A stretch of DNA of 64,000 nt, from assembly GCA_022385805.1 (NCBI GenBank), contig MU277715.1, positions 91,368 through 155,367 of the forward strand. Reading direction: 5' to 3'. Positions 45,233 through 58,478 of this stretch are shown piece after piece (positions within the stretch are counted from its first letter, which is position 1; each line of letters opens with the position of its first letter). The position numbers and the translations under genes were made by a program. This DNA comes from Pilatotrama ljubarskyi. Its lineage: Eukaryota > Basidiomycota > Agaricomycetes > Polyporales > Polyporaceae. Below the pieces are notes generated by a model. That model was not told where the DNA came from. It ran no database searches and was given only the letters and a program-made list of their open reading frames with translations.

Positions 45233-46170
45233 ACGCGCATATATTAGTAATGGCAACTGCGGGGAGGTACCTAGATGATCGACGCATGCTGAGTAAGTAT
45301 GTACTGGGTGTACGCCGATGTCGGATACTATCCCGTCCCCAGATGCTGGACGCCCAACAGAATTTCGGGCTCAGTTTCGACATAGCAGTCCCAAAACATC
45401 TCCAAAATTCAATCTGCTTGTTTTTCAGGCATGGCCACTGTATCCCCTAAGCCTTCCTGCAAGAAGATTTGCACAAAAATGCACATACAGGAGATGAGAG
45501 CCAGCAGAAAGCCCTCTGACCCGGGAATCTGGAAACCTAAGCGCCATACGGCCTGGAGACATTCACCTTCTGTTACTTTGCTCACAGGTCTTGATTTCCT
45601 CACCCAACTTCCTGGAATACCAAGCAGCCCATTGAGCTCTATGCGGCCATACAGAAAGTATGTGTGTACGGTGCGATCGTGCTAAGCTACAAGGCAATGT
45701 CCAGCTTCTGGGGTCACCCTGGGCGCTTATCCAGCATCTGGGGATGGGATAGTAATGGACATGGCCCGCCTTCAACTTGCGACTCTGAGGTGGTTCTCTA
45801 TAAATTATCATCATGCAGCGGAGGTCAGCGATCACTGGGTCAGGAGGGCGGCACTGGCAGAGTCTGACTCGCTGCCTCGCGTTGCGGGGCAAATTGAAAC
45901 GCGCGACGCGTCTGGCACATTCTGGCGCCTATATTCACGTGACCGCGGTAGCGGACGTGGCAATTGTGGGCGCTTAGCGCTGCGACCTGAAGGTGGCTGC
46001 AGCCTGCGGGATGCGTCCTTCTCCTCATCCAGAGTATCCTCCTGCCGAGTCGTCTACCTCGCGAACATCCGCTTCTGTCTTTCTTTAGAGCATATAGACT
46101 ACGTGAAACTGCTCTCTGCTCCTGGAACTGCGTGGACGGCTTCGTCTAGAGGACACTTGGCGGTTGTCTC
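45233..46170. other. Divergent intergenic region
   Basis: Upstream region of SDR paralogue 2 (-) and the glucosyltransferase (+). TATAAATTAT near 45800 lies about 370 nt before the plus-strand ATG. Short frames here show no motif. Confidence 0.45.
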
Positions 46171-49100
46171 ATGCTCAGCATCCTCGTAGCGCTGCTCGCA
46201 TGGCCTCTGACTCCCTCGTATGCCGCAAAACCATCCGTCAACGTACACCTAAGGACATCATGGCCGGCAGCGTCTACACTCCTTGAGAGCATGTGAGTTC
46301 TCTTCTATGATCGCGTCGAGTTAGGAGAAGTACCCTTGTGAGCGAAGCCCGATTTGTTGCACCTATCCCTCACTTGCCAGTATTATATACTAGAGCGATG
46401 AAAGTGGAGGATTGTCCGTGAAGTCGGACTCCCACTATCTTGTCCACACAATGACTCCCTTCTCCTGCCATCTGGGGGACCGACAAGAATCGTGGAAGTG
46501 GAAGTGGCCCCATTCGCCGGACTTCCACTCTTTTGCCCGCGGAGTCCCACTTCCACTGTCCTTGTATATACTCGACCCCACTTGCGATGTCATAGCCGTT
46601 TCGTCTCTCATATGCGAGGAGTTTCAATATGGTGTACTGACGATTTTGGTGCTCAGAGAGGCGGTGACAATTGAAGAACCGGACGCCTTCTTCCCGCTCC
46701 TCCATGCGGTCACTGACCCTGACGTCTTCCCACTTCCCTCAGAGCGCTCAACCCCCGCAGCAATTCATAGACATGTCCTAGAGACCGCGCTGGCACTAGA
46801 GTTGCTCGCCGAGCCCGGCGCGTACGCCTCAGCCGAGATGCACGTCGCGCTGCACTCGGCGAGCCCCAAGCTCGAGGCGTTCTTCCAGTACTATAACGAC
46901 CACCACCAGACACAGGGCGAACGCGCGGCCGAGTGCGACTCCTGGGTGGATTGGTACGGACAGGTTGTATGCGACGTGGATACCCTCGCGCACCTTGTGC
47001 GGACGGAGGCTATAGATTCCCCCGAGGCTGCTGCGAATCATACGTACGTGTCCCAACTCTCCGTGTGCGTATATACGCATTCACCCTCCTTAGAGTGCCC
47101 GCCGCGCTGAAGCTCCTCCCATTCGATCACGTCTTGCCGGATCCTGCGCGGTTGCCGTCTGTTCCTCCGCGCACAGCGATTCTTTACGCCTCCCTCGAGT
47201 CGCCGAACTTCCGTGCGCTCCATTCCTATCTATACGACGCAGCGCGCCGGCGTTCGCCGCACATCTCGTACGTCTTCCGCCCGGTCCCTCCTACAGATCG
47301 CGACCCCGCCGTGCGGACGTACTTGACCGGATATGGCGTCGCGCTGGACCTGAAGAAGACGGACTACCTCGCGGTGGACGACCGGCTGCAGAGGAGCAGC
47401 AGCACCGGCTCGGAGGAGGACACCAACTCGAGGGTGCAGGATGAGGAGGAGGACGTGATCATTACCCGACTACAGCAGTACCCCGCGGACGAGGCTATAG
47501 ACTTCACGGCGCCGCTCACCGACGAGGAGCTTCTTCGTATGCGATTCGTACTCCCTCTCATTTGCTCGCGTGCTCACGCCCGGCCTCGTCACAGACATCG
47601 GCATGCAAGCGACTCAACTCGTGTACGACGCGGAGGAGCCGTACGACCGCCTCGCGACGCTGAAGCAGCTCTCGCAGAACTTCCCGCGCTACGCCGGCGC
47701 CCTCGCGCGCCGCGTCACGGTGAACCAGAGCCTGCTGAACGAGGTCGCGGAGAACCAGGTGCGCGCGCCCGGTGGCGCGAGCGCGATGTGGCTGAACGGC
47801 GCGAACGTGGAAGAGAAGGACATGAACCCCTTCGCGTGCGTCCGCCTGCTCACACCGTCTCTCAGCGCTGTGACTGATTGGGGGGGCGTGTAGGCTGCTC
47901 CGCGCGATTCGCAAAGAACGCGGGATTATGCGCTCGCTGATGTCGCTCGGCCTCTCGCCGGCGCAAGCGATCGAGCTGCTCACGCATCGCACGATCGCGC
48001 AGGCGCAGGCGAGCGGCGGTGGGCTCGACGGGCTGTTCGACGCGAGCGACCGTGCTGAGGACGGGGGCGTGATCGGGTGGCTGAACGACTTCGAGAAGGA
48101 CGAGCGGTAAGTCTTGCCCTCGTTTCTATCGCATGCAGACAGCAGCTGAACTCGCTGCGCTGCAGGTACGCGAACTGGAGCAACACCCTACGAGTGGTGA
48201 GTACTTCACTGGACGACTGGACGCACGTCCAGCGACTGACACCAGAACACAGCTTCTGCGCCAGCTGTACCCGGGCCAGTTCCCGAGCGTCAAGTTTAAT
48301 CTCTTCAACGTCGTCCTTGCCGTCGACCTCTCGCAGGCGAGCAGCATTGACTTCATCGGCGCGACGGTGAACACGCTCATCCACCGCGGCCTGCCGTTCC
48401 GGTGGGGCGTCGCGCCGCTCGTCGAGACCGAGGACGGCGCGCGGATGGCGCGCTTGTTCTATTGGTTGATGGATGCGGTCGGGCCGGACGAGACACTCTC
48501 CTTCTTCCTCTCGGTACGCAGGCAATTCCTGTCCGAAGCCATCTCGAAGGAGAGTCGCGATATTGACTGGCTTGGGTGTTCTGTATAGCTCGCACAGAGA
48601 GGCGTACCAATCGAAAAACTCAAACCCTCGGTCGACTGGCAACAAGTCGACGCGAACTTCAACGAGCTGCTCGCGAAGCACGAAGACCTCCTCGCAGATG
48701 CAGAGACCGACCTCGACGCGATCCTCGAGGGCATCGACGGTGACTTGGAGGCCCCGCGCGCGTACGCGGCACGGCTGGGCGCGACGCTCGAGTCCGCATC
48801 GCAGGGTCATGCTTTCGTGAACGGCAAGCATTATGATCTGGACGATGTGCGTGTGTTCGGGCAGATGATAACAGGGCGGTGCAGCGTGCTGACGGCATGT
48901 GAATGTAGGACTTCTTGCGGTACCTCCAAGGGGAATTTGGCGAGCAGCTCCAGCATCTGCAGTACAAGGTCCGTTGTGTTCCCCTCAGCGGCTGATGTGA
49001 GACGTTACTCATGCGGCATCCTACGGTAGATCTACAAAGGCGAGCTTACGGACGAGGATGCGGAGCGCCTCTCGACGTACTTCTACGATCTACCCATGAC

Positions 49101-52100
49101 CGCGAAGCGCCGCAACACGCACATCCATCCTACCCAGAAAGTCGGTGGCCTTCGGATCTACAGCCTCCCCGAGCTCATTGAGAGGAACGGGCTCAAGAGC
49201 ACTCCGGGTGCATTCGTTTACCCTGGTCAGTGACCTATCCAGCTAGGGCGTTCATAAGAGGGCGTTCATGAGGACGCTGACAATGCTCCGTAGAGGAGTC
49301 CGACTACGTCCCGCTCACAACGTATGTCATTGCCGATCTCGACAGCGAGGAGAACCGTGGGTTTATGAAAGAGGCGCTACTGTCTATGGTGAGTTCCTTG
49401 CTCTCGCCGCCAAGTACGAAAGGCTTATACATGGAGCGTAGACCCCTGAATCTCTCAGCCGCCTGTCATTCATTCACACGCCCTCCGCTTCATCCGCTGG
49501 TGGCTCCGTCGGCTCTAGCGCCCCGTCGTCCATCCTCGCTCGCCTCATTGGGGGCGACGTGCTCTCGAAACTTACCCCCGAACGTCTCCTCCATATTTTG
49601 GGACTGAACGATGCGACGGGCAACGAGTCGCAAGAGCCCCTGACCGCAGACGGTCTCGACGATCTCCTCGCTGATGTTCCGGAGCGTGCAGACGTGTACG
49701 AGAAGTATGTGAACGCGGGCCGCTTGATCGCTCGTCAGCTCGAGCTGAAACCGGGCGAGCAAGCGGTAATCGTCAACGGCCGCGTATGTGACGTTCTCAT
49801 CACTTAGCCGTATGCGTGCGCTGAGCATTGCTCTTATGTAGGTGGTGGGGCCGATGCGATCTGGAGATTTCCTTGCGGGCGACTTTGAGACGCTGGCGAC
49901 GTTCGAGCACTACAAGCGCGTTCAACCGGTGCACGAGGCTCTCCTCGCTGTGTACGATTCTGTCCGCGATGCGAGCAAGTATGTGGTGCCTAATGCATCC
50001 CGTAGTAATACGCTGATCTGTACTTTCGCTCACAGAGAAGACGTTGCTGAAATGACGTCGATCGTATCCTCCATCATCTCTTCCATCCAGCAGCCCGACC
50101 CCAGTGAAGTCGGACTGTTCAACGCTCCGCAGCGCCCACGTCTGCGCAACTACCGCCGGTTAAGTGGCGATTACACGTACGTAGGCTCTCAAGCGCCTGG
50201 TCATGTCCTTGCTGAAACAGCAGTGTACCAGTGCGTTCACGATCGGAGACAATACGACCGCGTTGTACCACATCGGTGCACTCATCAACCCACTCAGCGA
50301 AGAAGCGCAGAAATGGACGAGCTTGCTGGAGGTAAGCCATCAATGTCAACATGGGTGCTGTGTTTGCTCACTTTGTGTGCGCAGTGGCTCTCGGAGATAC
50401 CGGGTGTGTATCTCGAGGTCCACGTGAACCCTGCAAGACATACGGAGGTAGGATCTCTCGCAACTCCGTTGTTCACATGCCTAATGTTCCATTCCAGCTT
50501 CCCCTCAAACGCTTCTACCGCTACAACCTCCTGCCACGCCTGGTGTTTGACGAGCATGGGTGAGCGATTCGACGTGTCCATAGCTTTGATCTCGACTCAT
50601 GCCATGCAGGAATGAGGTTCACGCCAAGACCCAGTTCACCGACTTGCCAACTGAGCCCATCTACACCCTCGCCATGGACGCACCGCAGTCTTGGCTCATC
50701 CGCCCGAAGGAGGCCGTGTATGACCTCGACAACATCCAACTTGGGCTGCTCTCATCGCAGGACCGCGTGCACGGCCTCAAAGCGGTCTTCGACCTCGATT
50801 ACCTTGTCGTTGAAGGACACGCGCGGGAGGGCGAAGCGATGATTCCGCCGCGCGGTCTGCAGATGCAGCTCGTAACGGGTGACTCGACGCCCATCGCTGA
50901 TACGCTCGTCATGGCAAATCTCGGCTACTTGCAGTTCCGCACGAAGCCGGGCATGTACCGTTTGGAAATCCGCCCTGGGCGCGGTAGGGAGATTTACAGG
51001 ATGGAGAGCGTCGGTAATGAGGGCTGGAACAGCCCGCCGGTGGAGGAAGCAGGCGACGCAGTGACGGTGACGAGCTTCGAGGGCGTCACTTTGTATCCGC
51101 GCCTCGCTCGGTTGCCCGGAATGGAGAGGGAAGATGTTCTAAGAACAGGTAGCGGGGCATCCCAAGAGCACCATGGTGTCGTCGACAATCTGTTGGCAAA
51201 GTAGGATTGGTGCCATCTCCTCATCGCACCGTCGCTGACACTGCGATAGGGTTTCATCTCTGTTTGGACACAAGCAAGAGGACAAAGCTTTGGTGCCAGT
51301 GGGCGACGGTCAGGCGGAGATCAACATCTTCACCGTCGCCTCGGGCCATCTCTACGAGGTGAGCTGAGTCGGCCTTGTCGGTTACTCGGATTGACGCCCC
51401 ATTCATAGCGGTTCGCCTCCATCATGATTCTTAGTGTGCTTCGCCATACCAAGAGCAGCGTCAAGTTCTGGTTCATCGACAACTTCCTTTCACCATCGTT
51501 CCTGGTACGGTGTTTTGATCCTCGCGCAGTGGAGCATCCTCTCACGATGTCTATATAGGAGTTCCTCCCTCACTTTGCCGCCGAGTACGGCTTCCAGTAT
51601 GAACTCGTCACCTACAAGTGGCCGTCCTGGCTTCGTGCCCAGACGGAGAAGCAGCGCATCATCTGGGCGTACAAGATCCTCTTCCTGGACGTGCTCTTCC
51701 CGATGGACCTCAAAAAGGTCATTTTCGTCGACGCAGACCAGATCGTCCGTGCGGACCTCAAGGAGCTTGTAGACATGGACCTTCACGGTGCTCCGTATGG
51801 CTATGTGCCGATGGGTGACGACAACCCGGATACGGAAGGTTTCCGGTTCTGGAAGACGGGCTATTGGAAGGACTTCCTGCGTGGCATGCCGTACCACATC
51901 AGGTAGGTCTCACCATATCGGGCCATGGGTTTTGCTCATCACCCCGCAGTGCTCTCTACGTTGTGGATCTTGTTCGATTCCGCCAGGTGCGTGTTCTGCA
52001 CTCCCGTCGAGGACGGGACCATACTAATACATCGTGCGGTGACAGATGGCAGCAGGCGTAAGTGTTCTGGTGTCAGATGAAGGTTCTCGCTTGATATCTC

Positions 52101-52719
52101 TATGCAGGACATGCTCCGGGGTCACTATCAACAATTATCTGCGGACCCGAACTCCCTAGCCAACCTCGACCAAGGTATTGTGATTGATGATAGCAAACTT
52201 CATCATACTGAGCGCATCTCTGCAGACTTGCCGAACAATCTTCAACGCGAAGTACCAATCGTAAGTTCAATGCCGCGTGTGCCCCGCAGCTTGAGGCTCA
52301 CGCATGTCTGTAGTATTCCCTCCCGGAAGATTGGTTATGGGTGAGCCATCGCAAACGCTCACCCACAAATGTCTACTAATCCTTCCCTCGATGCATCGTG
52401 CAGTGCGAGACATGGTGTACGTAGCCAAGCTCTCGTACTTGACGTAATCATGACCGTCCTCATCCTCTACAGGCAGCAAAGATCGCTTGGACAGGGCGAA
52501 GACCATCGATCTCTGCCAGAATCCGCTTACGGTCCGTCCTCTCTTCCACTCCCCGTCCCTGCTGTCGATTCGCTGACTGCGGGCGTGCAGAAAGAGCCGA
52601 AGCTCGACAGAGCGAAGCAGATACCGGAGTGGGAAGTATACGACGCGGAGATTGACGCGTTCGCTCGGAGGCTCAAACAGGGCGACCACCGAACCACGAA
52701 GCCTCACGACGAGCTCTGA
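46171..52719 (+). CDS. gpt1: UDP-glucose:glycoprotein glucosyltransferase
   Basis: This ER-lumen folding sensor re-glucosylates misfolded N-glycoproteins so that they rebind calnexin. It is about 1,550-1,600 residues over roughly 20 exons. The start at [18 protein letters not shown] is a signal peptide, followed by [15 protein letters not shown]. This first exon is joined to [13 protein letters not shown] across a 364-nt intron (46293-46656). The thioredoxin-like and sensor region follows ([30 protein letters not shown]). The C-terminal GT24 catalytic domain has [27 protein letters not shown], the metal-binding DxD in [12 protein letters not shown] and [11 protein letters not shown]. The protein ends in the ER retrieval signal HDEL, which confirms the location and the 3' end. 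No inactivating break was seen. Confidence 0.95.
46293..46656 (+). other. Long intron 1 of UGGT with inverted repeats
   Basis: The 364-nt intron joins LLES to EAVTIEEP in frame. It contains AGTGGAAGTGG (46497-46507) and its exact reverse complement CCACTTCCACT (46547-46557), plus related CGGACTCCCACT and CGGAGTCCCACT words, suggesting a small inserted element. Confidence 0.6.
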
Positions 52720-54849
52720 CTAGCCCTTTCGCGTTGGATTAGGGTAGAATTGCTTTGATGTAAGGGTAAATTATGCCATTCTTGGCCTTGCGAGATCCCT
52801 CCTACGGATGCCTGGAAGCTGCTGGCGCTGTACGAGAATCAGATGCCAAAACGGTCGTAGATGGAGTAGAGCGCAGCGAACATTTGTTCGAGTCATTGAG
52901 ACCCCCCCCCCGGTCTAGCGTAGATGCTGCACAGGGCGGGGCACGCTTAAAAGCCATTACCCAATCGAAGGCGCGACACTTGAGAAGTTGTTGAAAGCCG
53001 ATGGAGAGCGGGTGGCGTCTTTCCCTGTGAGATTGGAGCCTTTGTCCATGTGTGCCCGACAGTTATGCATGAACCAGAAACTATAATCCTTCGGCGGCGG
53101 AAACGTGCGACTCGGGCGGAGCTGACCCTTGAGCTTGAGGCCTGAGGGCTCTTGGGCAAGGTGAATGGTGATAAATGACCCAGCTACGAAACGCAGGGCG
53201 GAACAGAAGGTGGACCGCACCTCATCGCAAGGGCCGAGCACTCAGCCTCAGTCTCAGGGTCCCAAGCCCATGAGGAGTGCTATGCATCACGAGCAGCAGC
53301 TCGCGCCCACGGCCGTCCAAAGGAAGACGGCCAGCCTTGCATCCCTTGGGGGTTCTGATTTGGTACACGCAGCAGAAGCGAACGGAAGTGAGGGCAGATC
53401 TCTTCATACGAAGGTGCGCCGCATTCTGTGCTGTGGACACCTCTTCATGATGTTCAGACTCGGCAATAGGATCCCGTGGTCGGTCAACGAAGACAAAGCT
53501 TCGGAAACGCCACGTACTGAACAATCAGCCGTCAGTCTTCTTGGCAGCGGCGATGTACACTGCTCCAGCAGGATCGGAAAACTCACGGTTTTGAGATGAA
53601 GCGCATGCTGCCCTGTGGCAATTTGCACCCTGTTCTCTCTGTCTGCAAGACCCTCCGCTTGGGAATCCAGTCGGAGCATGGGGAGGTCCATTGGGAACTA
53701 GTACTTGTCCATAGCGATCACTGAGATCTGTACATGCGTGAATTCTCCTGACAACGGAACACGTTCGGACGAGGTTCCTGCAGTCTTGACGCACCCATCC
53801 CAGTAACCATCGTGTATCTTCGTGAATCCTCTTCGAAGTGATAGCACTGCAGGTCTCCAGCTGAGCAAGCCAGGGATTGGCCATTGCATCCGGTCCGGGC
53901 TGCGACTCATACTCATATTGTTCAAAAGAGTCTTCGTGTTCGGTGTATGGCACGGAGAATCTATAAAGAAATGAAGCAGACGCAGGTAGATAACTTACCC
54001 CTGCGATGCAGGCTATGTCCGCCTTCATCTAGGGGAGGATCGAAATCAGGCGATTCGGCGGCACGGTGAATGCACGGCCGAAAGGCCTGCGCAGGGCGAC
54101 CCCTTCTTCAGCCCACAATGTCAGTAATAGAGCATGAGACTCACCTGGCGCTGGCAAGACTCGGAATGCATCAGGTAATACCACTGCCTCACCTGCACTA
54201 CGTAGTCGTACGCGTGTTAGGATCGCGGTGACGGACGGGAGCCGTACTGTCCGAACGAGGAGTCCACTCGTTGTAGCTTCTCGTCACAGGGTCTGAGTGT
54301 GTCGGTCTAGCATGCACGGCGTGCGATTGAAGAGACATCGCTTCAGAACAGTTCTGTGCCTCGAGGAGGTGCGAGGCAGCATGTCCGCCGTGCGGTGCGC
54401 AGCCAAGAACGACCCGTAGGATTAGCGCCCACGAATTGTACCAAGCGCGTAGCGCTTCAGCAGTTGCACTCTTACCTCGACGTTCACGGCGTACAGAGGG
54501 CATGATCGAATGATATCATTGAGTGAGAGCTCCCTGGAAATCAGTCGTTGCTGAGCTCGGGAGAGGAAGACATGTGAGTAGTTGGTACCCAAGGTCGTAG
54601 CACGCCACCCGCAGTAGAAGATATCTAATGAGCCAGGATGTCCTCCGAACAATCATTCATCCCATTCGTCTTCCGCAGGAAAGTCGAAACAGAGCCAATG
54701 AGCAGGAATTTGATACCCGGGAGCTTGATCATGACAGCTCTGTTCGCCCTCATGTCCGCAGGAAGAAGCTCGACGCGTGGTGTCCCGATGGATACGTTTG
54801 TGGCCGGGAGCAGGAGCCAGAAAACGCATAGAATCGGGCGTTCCCTGCG
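52720..54849. other. Intergenic region with unresolved open frames
   Basis: About 2.1 kb. On the minus strand, 53525-54028 holds a 167-codon frame, and an overlapping frame (53698-53925) also reads protein-like. I could not join them into a consistent gene, so decay is possible. A run of ten C lies at 52902-52911. Confidence 0.4.
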
Positions 54850-54857
54850 TATATAAA
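54850..54857 (+). promoter_or_regulatory. TATA box of the repeat-containing protein gene
   Basis: TATATAAA, 80 nt upstream of the chosen ATG at 54930. Transcription would begin near 54880, after the other nearby ATGs, which favours the 54930 start. Confidence 0.65.
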
Positions 54858-54929
54858 CACCAACCAGGATGATGGATGACTCCCCAGCTGCAGCAGCATC
54901 CAGCTCATTCCGCCACTGCTCGACCGACC

Positions 54930-57900
54930 ATGTGTCTCGACGAGAACCTTGCACCGTTCGGCGCTCAGTATATCAATGCGCAACTCGAATCCCTCTACAA
55001 GAATGCCAAGCGCTGCACAGAACAGCACCCCGGAGCCCACAGCTCAGAGAATCGTACGTCCTCTGCGCCCACCCCTCACACCTATGATATTTCCCTTTTT
55101 TCTACTGTTGTATGCGCTCAGTCTAATACCTTGCCTCCAGGTCGTTTCTCCATCTTGGCCACATATGTCGTAGAGGAAGCTTTGGGACCATCCTACTCCG
55201 CCTTCGAGGCAGTCTTTGGGCGACCCGAACTCAAGTTCATCTGCAACCATAACGCCGAGCTCGTACTGAAGATTGAAACGGTCAAGGGGTAAGGAGCTTC
55301 TCTCTTTTTGCTCGAACTGATACCCTTACTGAACCGTGGTTTTAGCCCTATCAGTGCGGAGAGCCTCTACGTCAGATATCTGGTCCCCACTCGCTCGGAG
55401 ACGCGAGACCTCTCCTCGCCTACTGATTCCTGCAAGTCGGTCGGATTCGTAATTCTCGAACTTGACCGTAAGTGGACTTTTTACCTCTCTGCATCGTATA
55501 CCGTAACCGTAGAAACACCGACATGCCCTGCCATTCCCTAGACGCACAGCTGCTCTCGATCTCTAAGAGCCCCGAGAGCAGCGCAGAAATTGCCGCGGAG
55601 TACTCTATTCTCGGCCACTACATGACCAGCTACCTCGAACTCTTGCAAGAGGCCAAGTTCAACTCCTTCTTTTCTCTGCCTCAAGTGTTCATACAGGGAG
55701 CGAATATCCAACAACAAGAAGATCAGCGTGACGCGCAGCCCCTCTTCGACCACGCCCTTACGGAAGATGCCTCAAAAGGACGAATCACAGCTTTACACGG
55801 CGTTTCGGTCGACAAGATCAACGAATACCTTTTTGCAACTTGGCTCGGATGCTCCTTGTACGACATTCCTGCAAAGCCGGCGGTGGACTTGGATTGGAGC
55901 GCCAGCTGCCTGGCGTACTTCTGTGCATGGGAGGACCCCACCGAGGCAGCCAAGTACATCGCCGTGGACTTCGGCGCGCCGCAACTTGAGCTCTTGTGCA
56001 CTGAAGAGGTGATCATCTACTTCGACATCAAGAAGGTCCAGTTCAAGGGGGAAAAGTATGTACTGTACCTCGGGGATGCTGCCTCAGATATTGACGTCGT
56101 CACTTCAGGCCTGAACCGGAGTACAAGGGATGGAAAATTGCCTTCCTCATGTACTACTCGTGGGCGATCGAGGAGGACGAAGTGACCATTTCTTTGGACT
56201 TCTCGCGCGGTACGTGCCGCCTACTGCAACACATGTTATGAAAGCTCACTGTATCATCAGGGTTCCACCATCAATCGTTCTTATCACATATCCCCGAAGA
56301 CACAGCCAACGCTTCCGTCTACTGGGAGCGTCTCCTCGAAGTGATGCAATATTCGTACTTGACCTTGCTCCAGCACAGCGACTTCGGTGTCCTGTATTCG
56401 CGCGACTCCGTATCGGAGCGCGTCACCAGCGTTGACGCGCCCGAGGCTCCTGAGCATTCCACGGGCATCTGGAACCACGTCGAGCTGGACGAAGCCAACA
56501 GGGACGAGCTGCGCGGGACCCACCTAGGCGGCTTTGATCAAGTGATCGCGATGTCGCAAGAGTCCCTCAACGCGTACATGGCGAGCTTGTACGAGAAGGC
56601 CGCGTCGATCCTCAAGGAATGGCGGTACGCGGGCTTCTTCAGGGCCTCGTTCAAGAGGCCGCGAATCCGTCTCTTGAGCGACAACCGGGCGATCGTCTTC
56701 GTGTACATCAAGGGCGGGTCGTTCGCGCATCTTGACAATGCGGAGTTGCCTATGGCGCAGGAGTGAGTGGTCAGACTGGAAGAGCCATCGTGGGTACCGT
56801 ACTCAAGTAGTGTTGACTAGGGATGGGGAGGCTCAAGCTGACCAGAAGTACGGACGCGCTGTGGCTGACACCTGCCTCGCTTTTGAAGTGAAGATCGTAT
56901 CTCTGCTGCACACGGAGCTCTTGGCCACGACATCAGAGACCTTCCAAACGTCTACTGTTGTCATCGAACATGGTGGTAAGGACGATCGTGTGCTGAAGCA
57001 TCTCGTGCTCGACTTGCAGAGTCAGTGATCATCTCGCGTCTCCATCCGAAGGGACCGCGGTTAACCTGGAATACCTTCCTCAGAAGCTCAATACCTGCCG
57101 AAGTACTCGACTACGCGTATCACGGCCGAAGGCGACGCTCCCGACGCAGGTCTGACTGGTGACTTGCAGTCTCTTCTCATCTACATTCGCAAGGCGTACT
57201 TCGCAGCACTCTGTCGGGAGGGCCTCCATGTCATCTCAAGTATCCCCATCTGGCATGATCTTCAGAACGTTCCCTCCTATGCGATGGTAGACATCGGCTT
57301 CCAAGTCTACTGCGAAGAAACGATCACTCGTGACAACTGGTCTAGCTTCGTCTCCGCATCGATGCCCCAGCCTGTCCTCGTCGTCTTCGGGGTGTCCGGT
57401 TCGAAGACGCTGCCCTCTGAGGAGCTCCCGTTTTCGACCTCATGGATCCCGCGTCTCCGCGACCCTCGTCTCGGCTTCTCTCATGGTACCGCAGCCATCG
57501 CAAAGCATGTGTTCATCGAACGCGCCGTCCTCGCTCCTCTCGCACGCATCAATGCCCTCACGACCCTGATACCCGTCAAGACCGACCTTTTACCGGGAAT
57601 GGTCGCCTTGGATCTGCGCACCTGGGCTGACATCGAGGCGCAGAGCAAGCGGACCGTCGCGACGACGTGGGCTTCGCAGACTTCGGACGCCCCAGGATAC
57701 CTAAAGTACTCTTGGAAACACACCGCGGAACATATCTATAGGTGCGAGAGCAGTTGGGATAATTTCGTCCGCAACGACAGGATTGCTTGTGAGTGGATGT
57801 GCATCTCCCTGGTTAGCCCGCGTGACTGAAGAGTTGGTAGGCCGAACGGAAAATTACCTGTCAGTCCCTACTCTCGTGGGGCAAGGCTCTCCTCGCATTC

Positions 57901-58478
57901 AGATTGACGGATCGGTCGAGCTCATCATGGAATCTGTGGATGGCCCAATCCCTCGCTCGTACGTCTCAAAAGACTTGGTTCTTCATGTCTTGTCTGCTTA
58001 CCCCGCACCTGCGCTACCTCGCAGTGCGCGCGCAACGATCAAGTGGGGCCTGACATTCACGATCGAGGTCGTCGGAAGCGTCATCAAGGTCAAGCCGTGC
58101 GGACAGTCCGCGCCTGTCTGCACCCTGGAATCAGATTCATCCTCCGGAGTCATCACTTTGGAAGGCATGTCGAGCGACGCGCGCCAGCTCCTCGAGGGCT
58201 CGTTCAAGTTCCCCAACGACGCCGACGTCGGGGCGATGTCAGCAGGCGCGGACCCTGGTGTCGGTGCCGCTGACGGCGTGTGGCAGTTCTTCTACCCGCC
58301 TGGAGGGGCGTACCGGCTGGGCGCGCCGGCGTTCAACGACAATGGCGACTTGCTCCTGGAGCTGTGTCGCTCCGGTCCACCTCCCGCTGCTACGAAACCC
58401 GCCATACCGTCCGCTCGGAGCATGATGCAGTCGGCGAGTGCAAGGGCTACGGCCTTCCGGACTGCCGCAGCTCGTTAA
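54930..58478 (+). CDS. Large protein of unknown function with at least three internal repeats
   Basis: Roughly 1,000 residues in about ten exons, no signal peptide or membrane helix seen. Three segments share a pattern: a start like INAQLESLYKNA / INEYLFATWLGC / LNAYMASLYEKA, then a run ending FGRPELKFI / FGAPQLELL / FKRPRIRLL, followed by a short hydrophobic strand (AELVLKIE / VIIYFDIK / AIVFVYIK). This suggests a tandemly repeated beta-rich domain. The C-terminal part (GLTFTIEVVGSVIKVKP) may hold a related unit, and the protein ends in an Ala/Ser-rich tail. I do not recognise the family. I think it is a fungal lineage-specific, probably cytosolic protein. The start at MCLDENLAPFG is chosen from the TATA position; an in-frame ATG at 54876 is the alternative. 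Confidence 0.72.
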
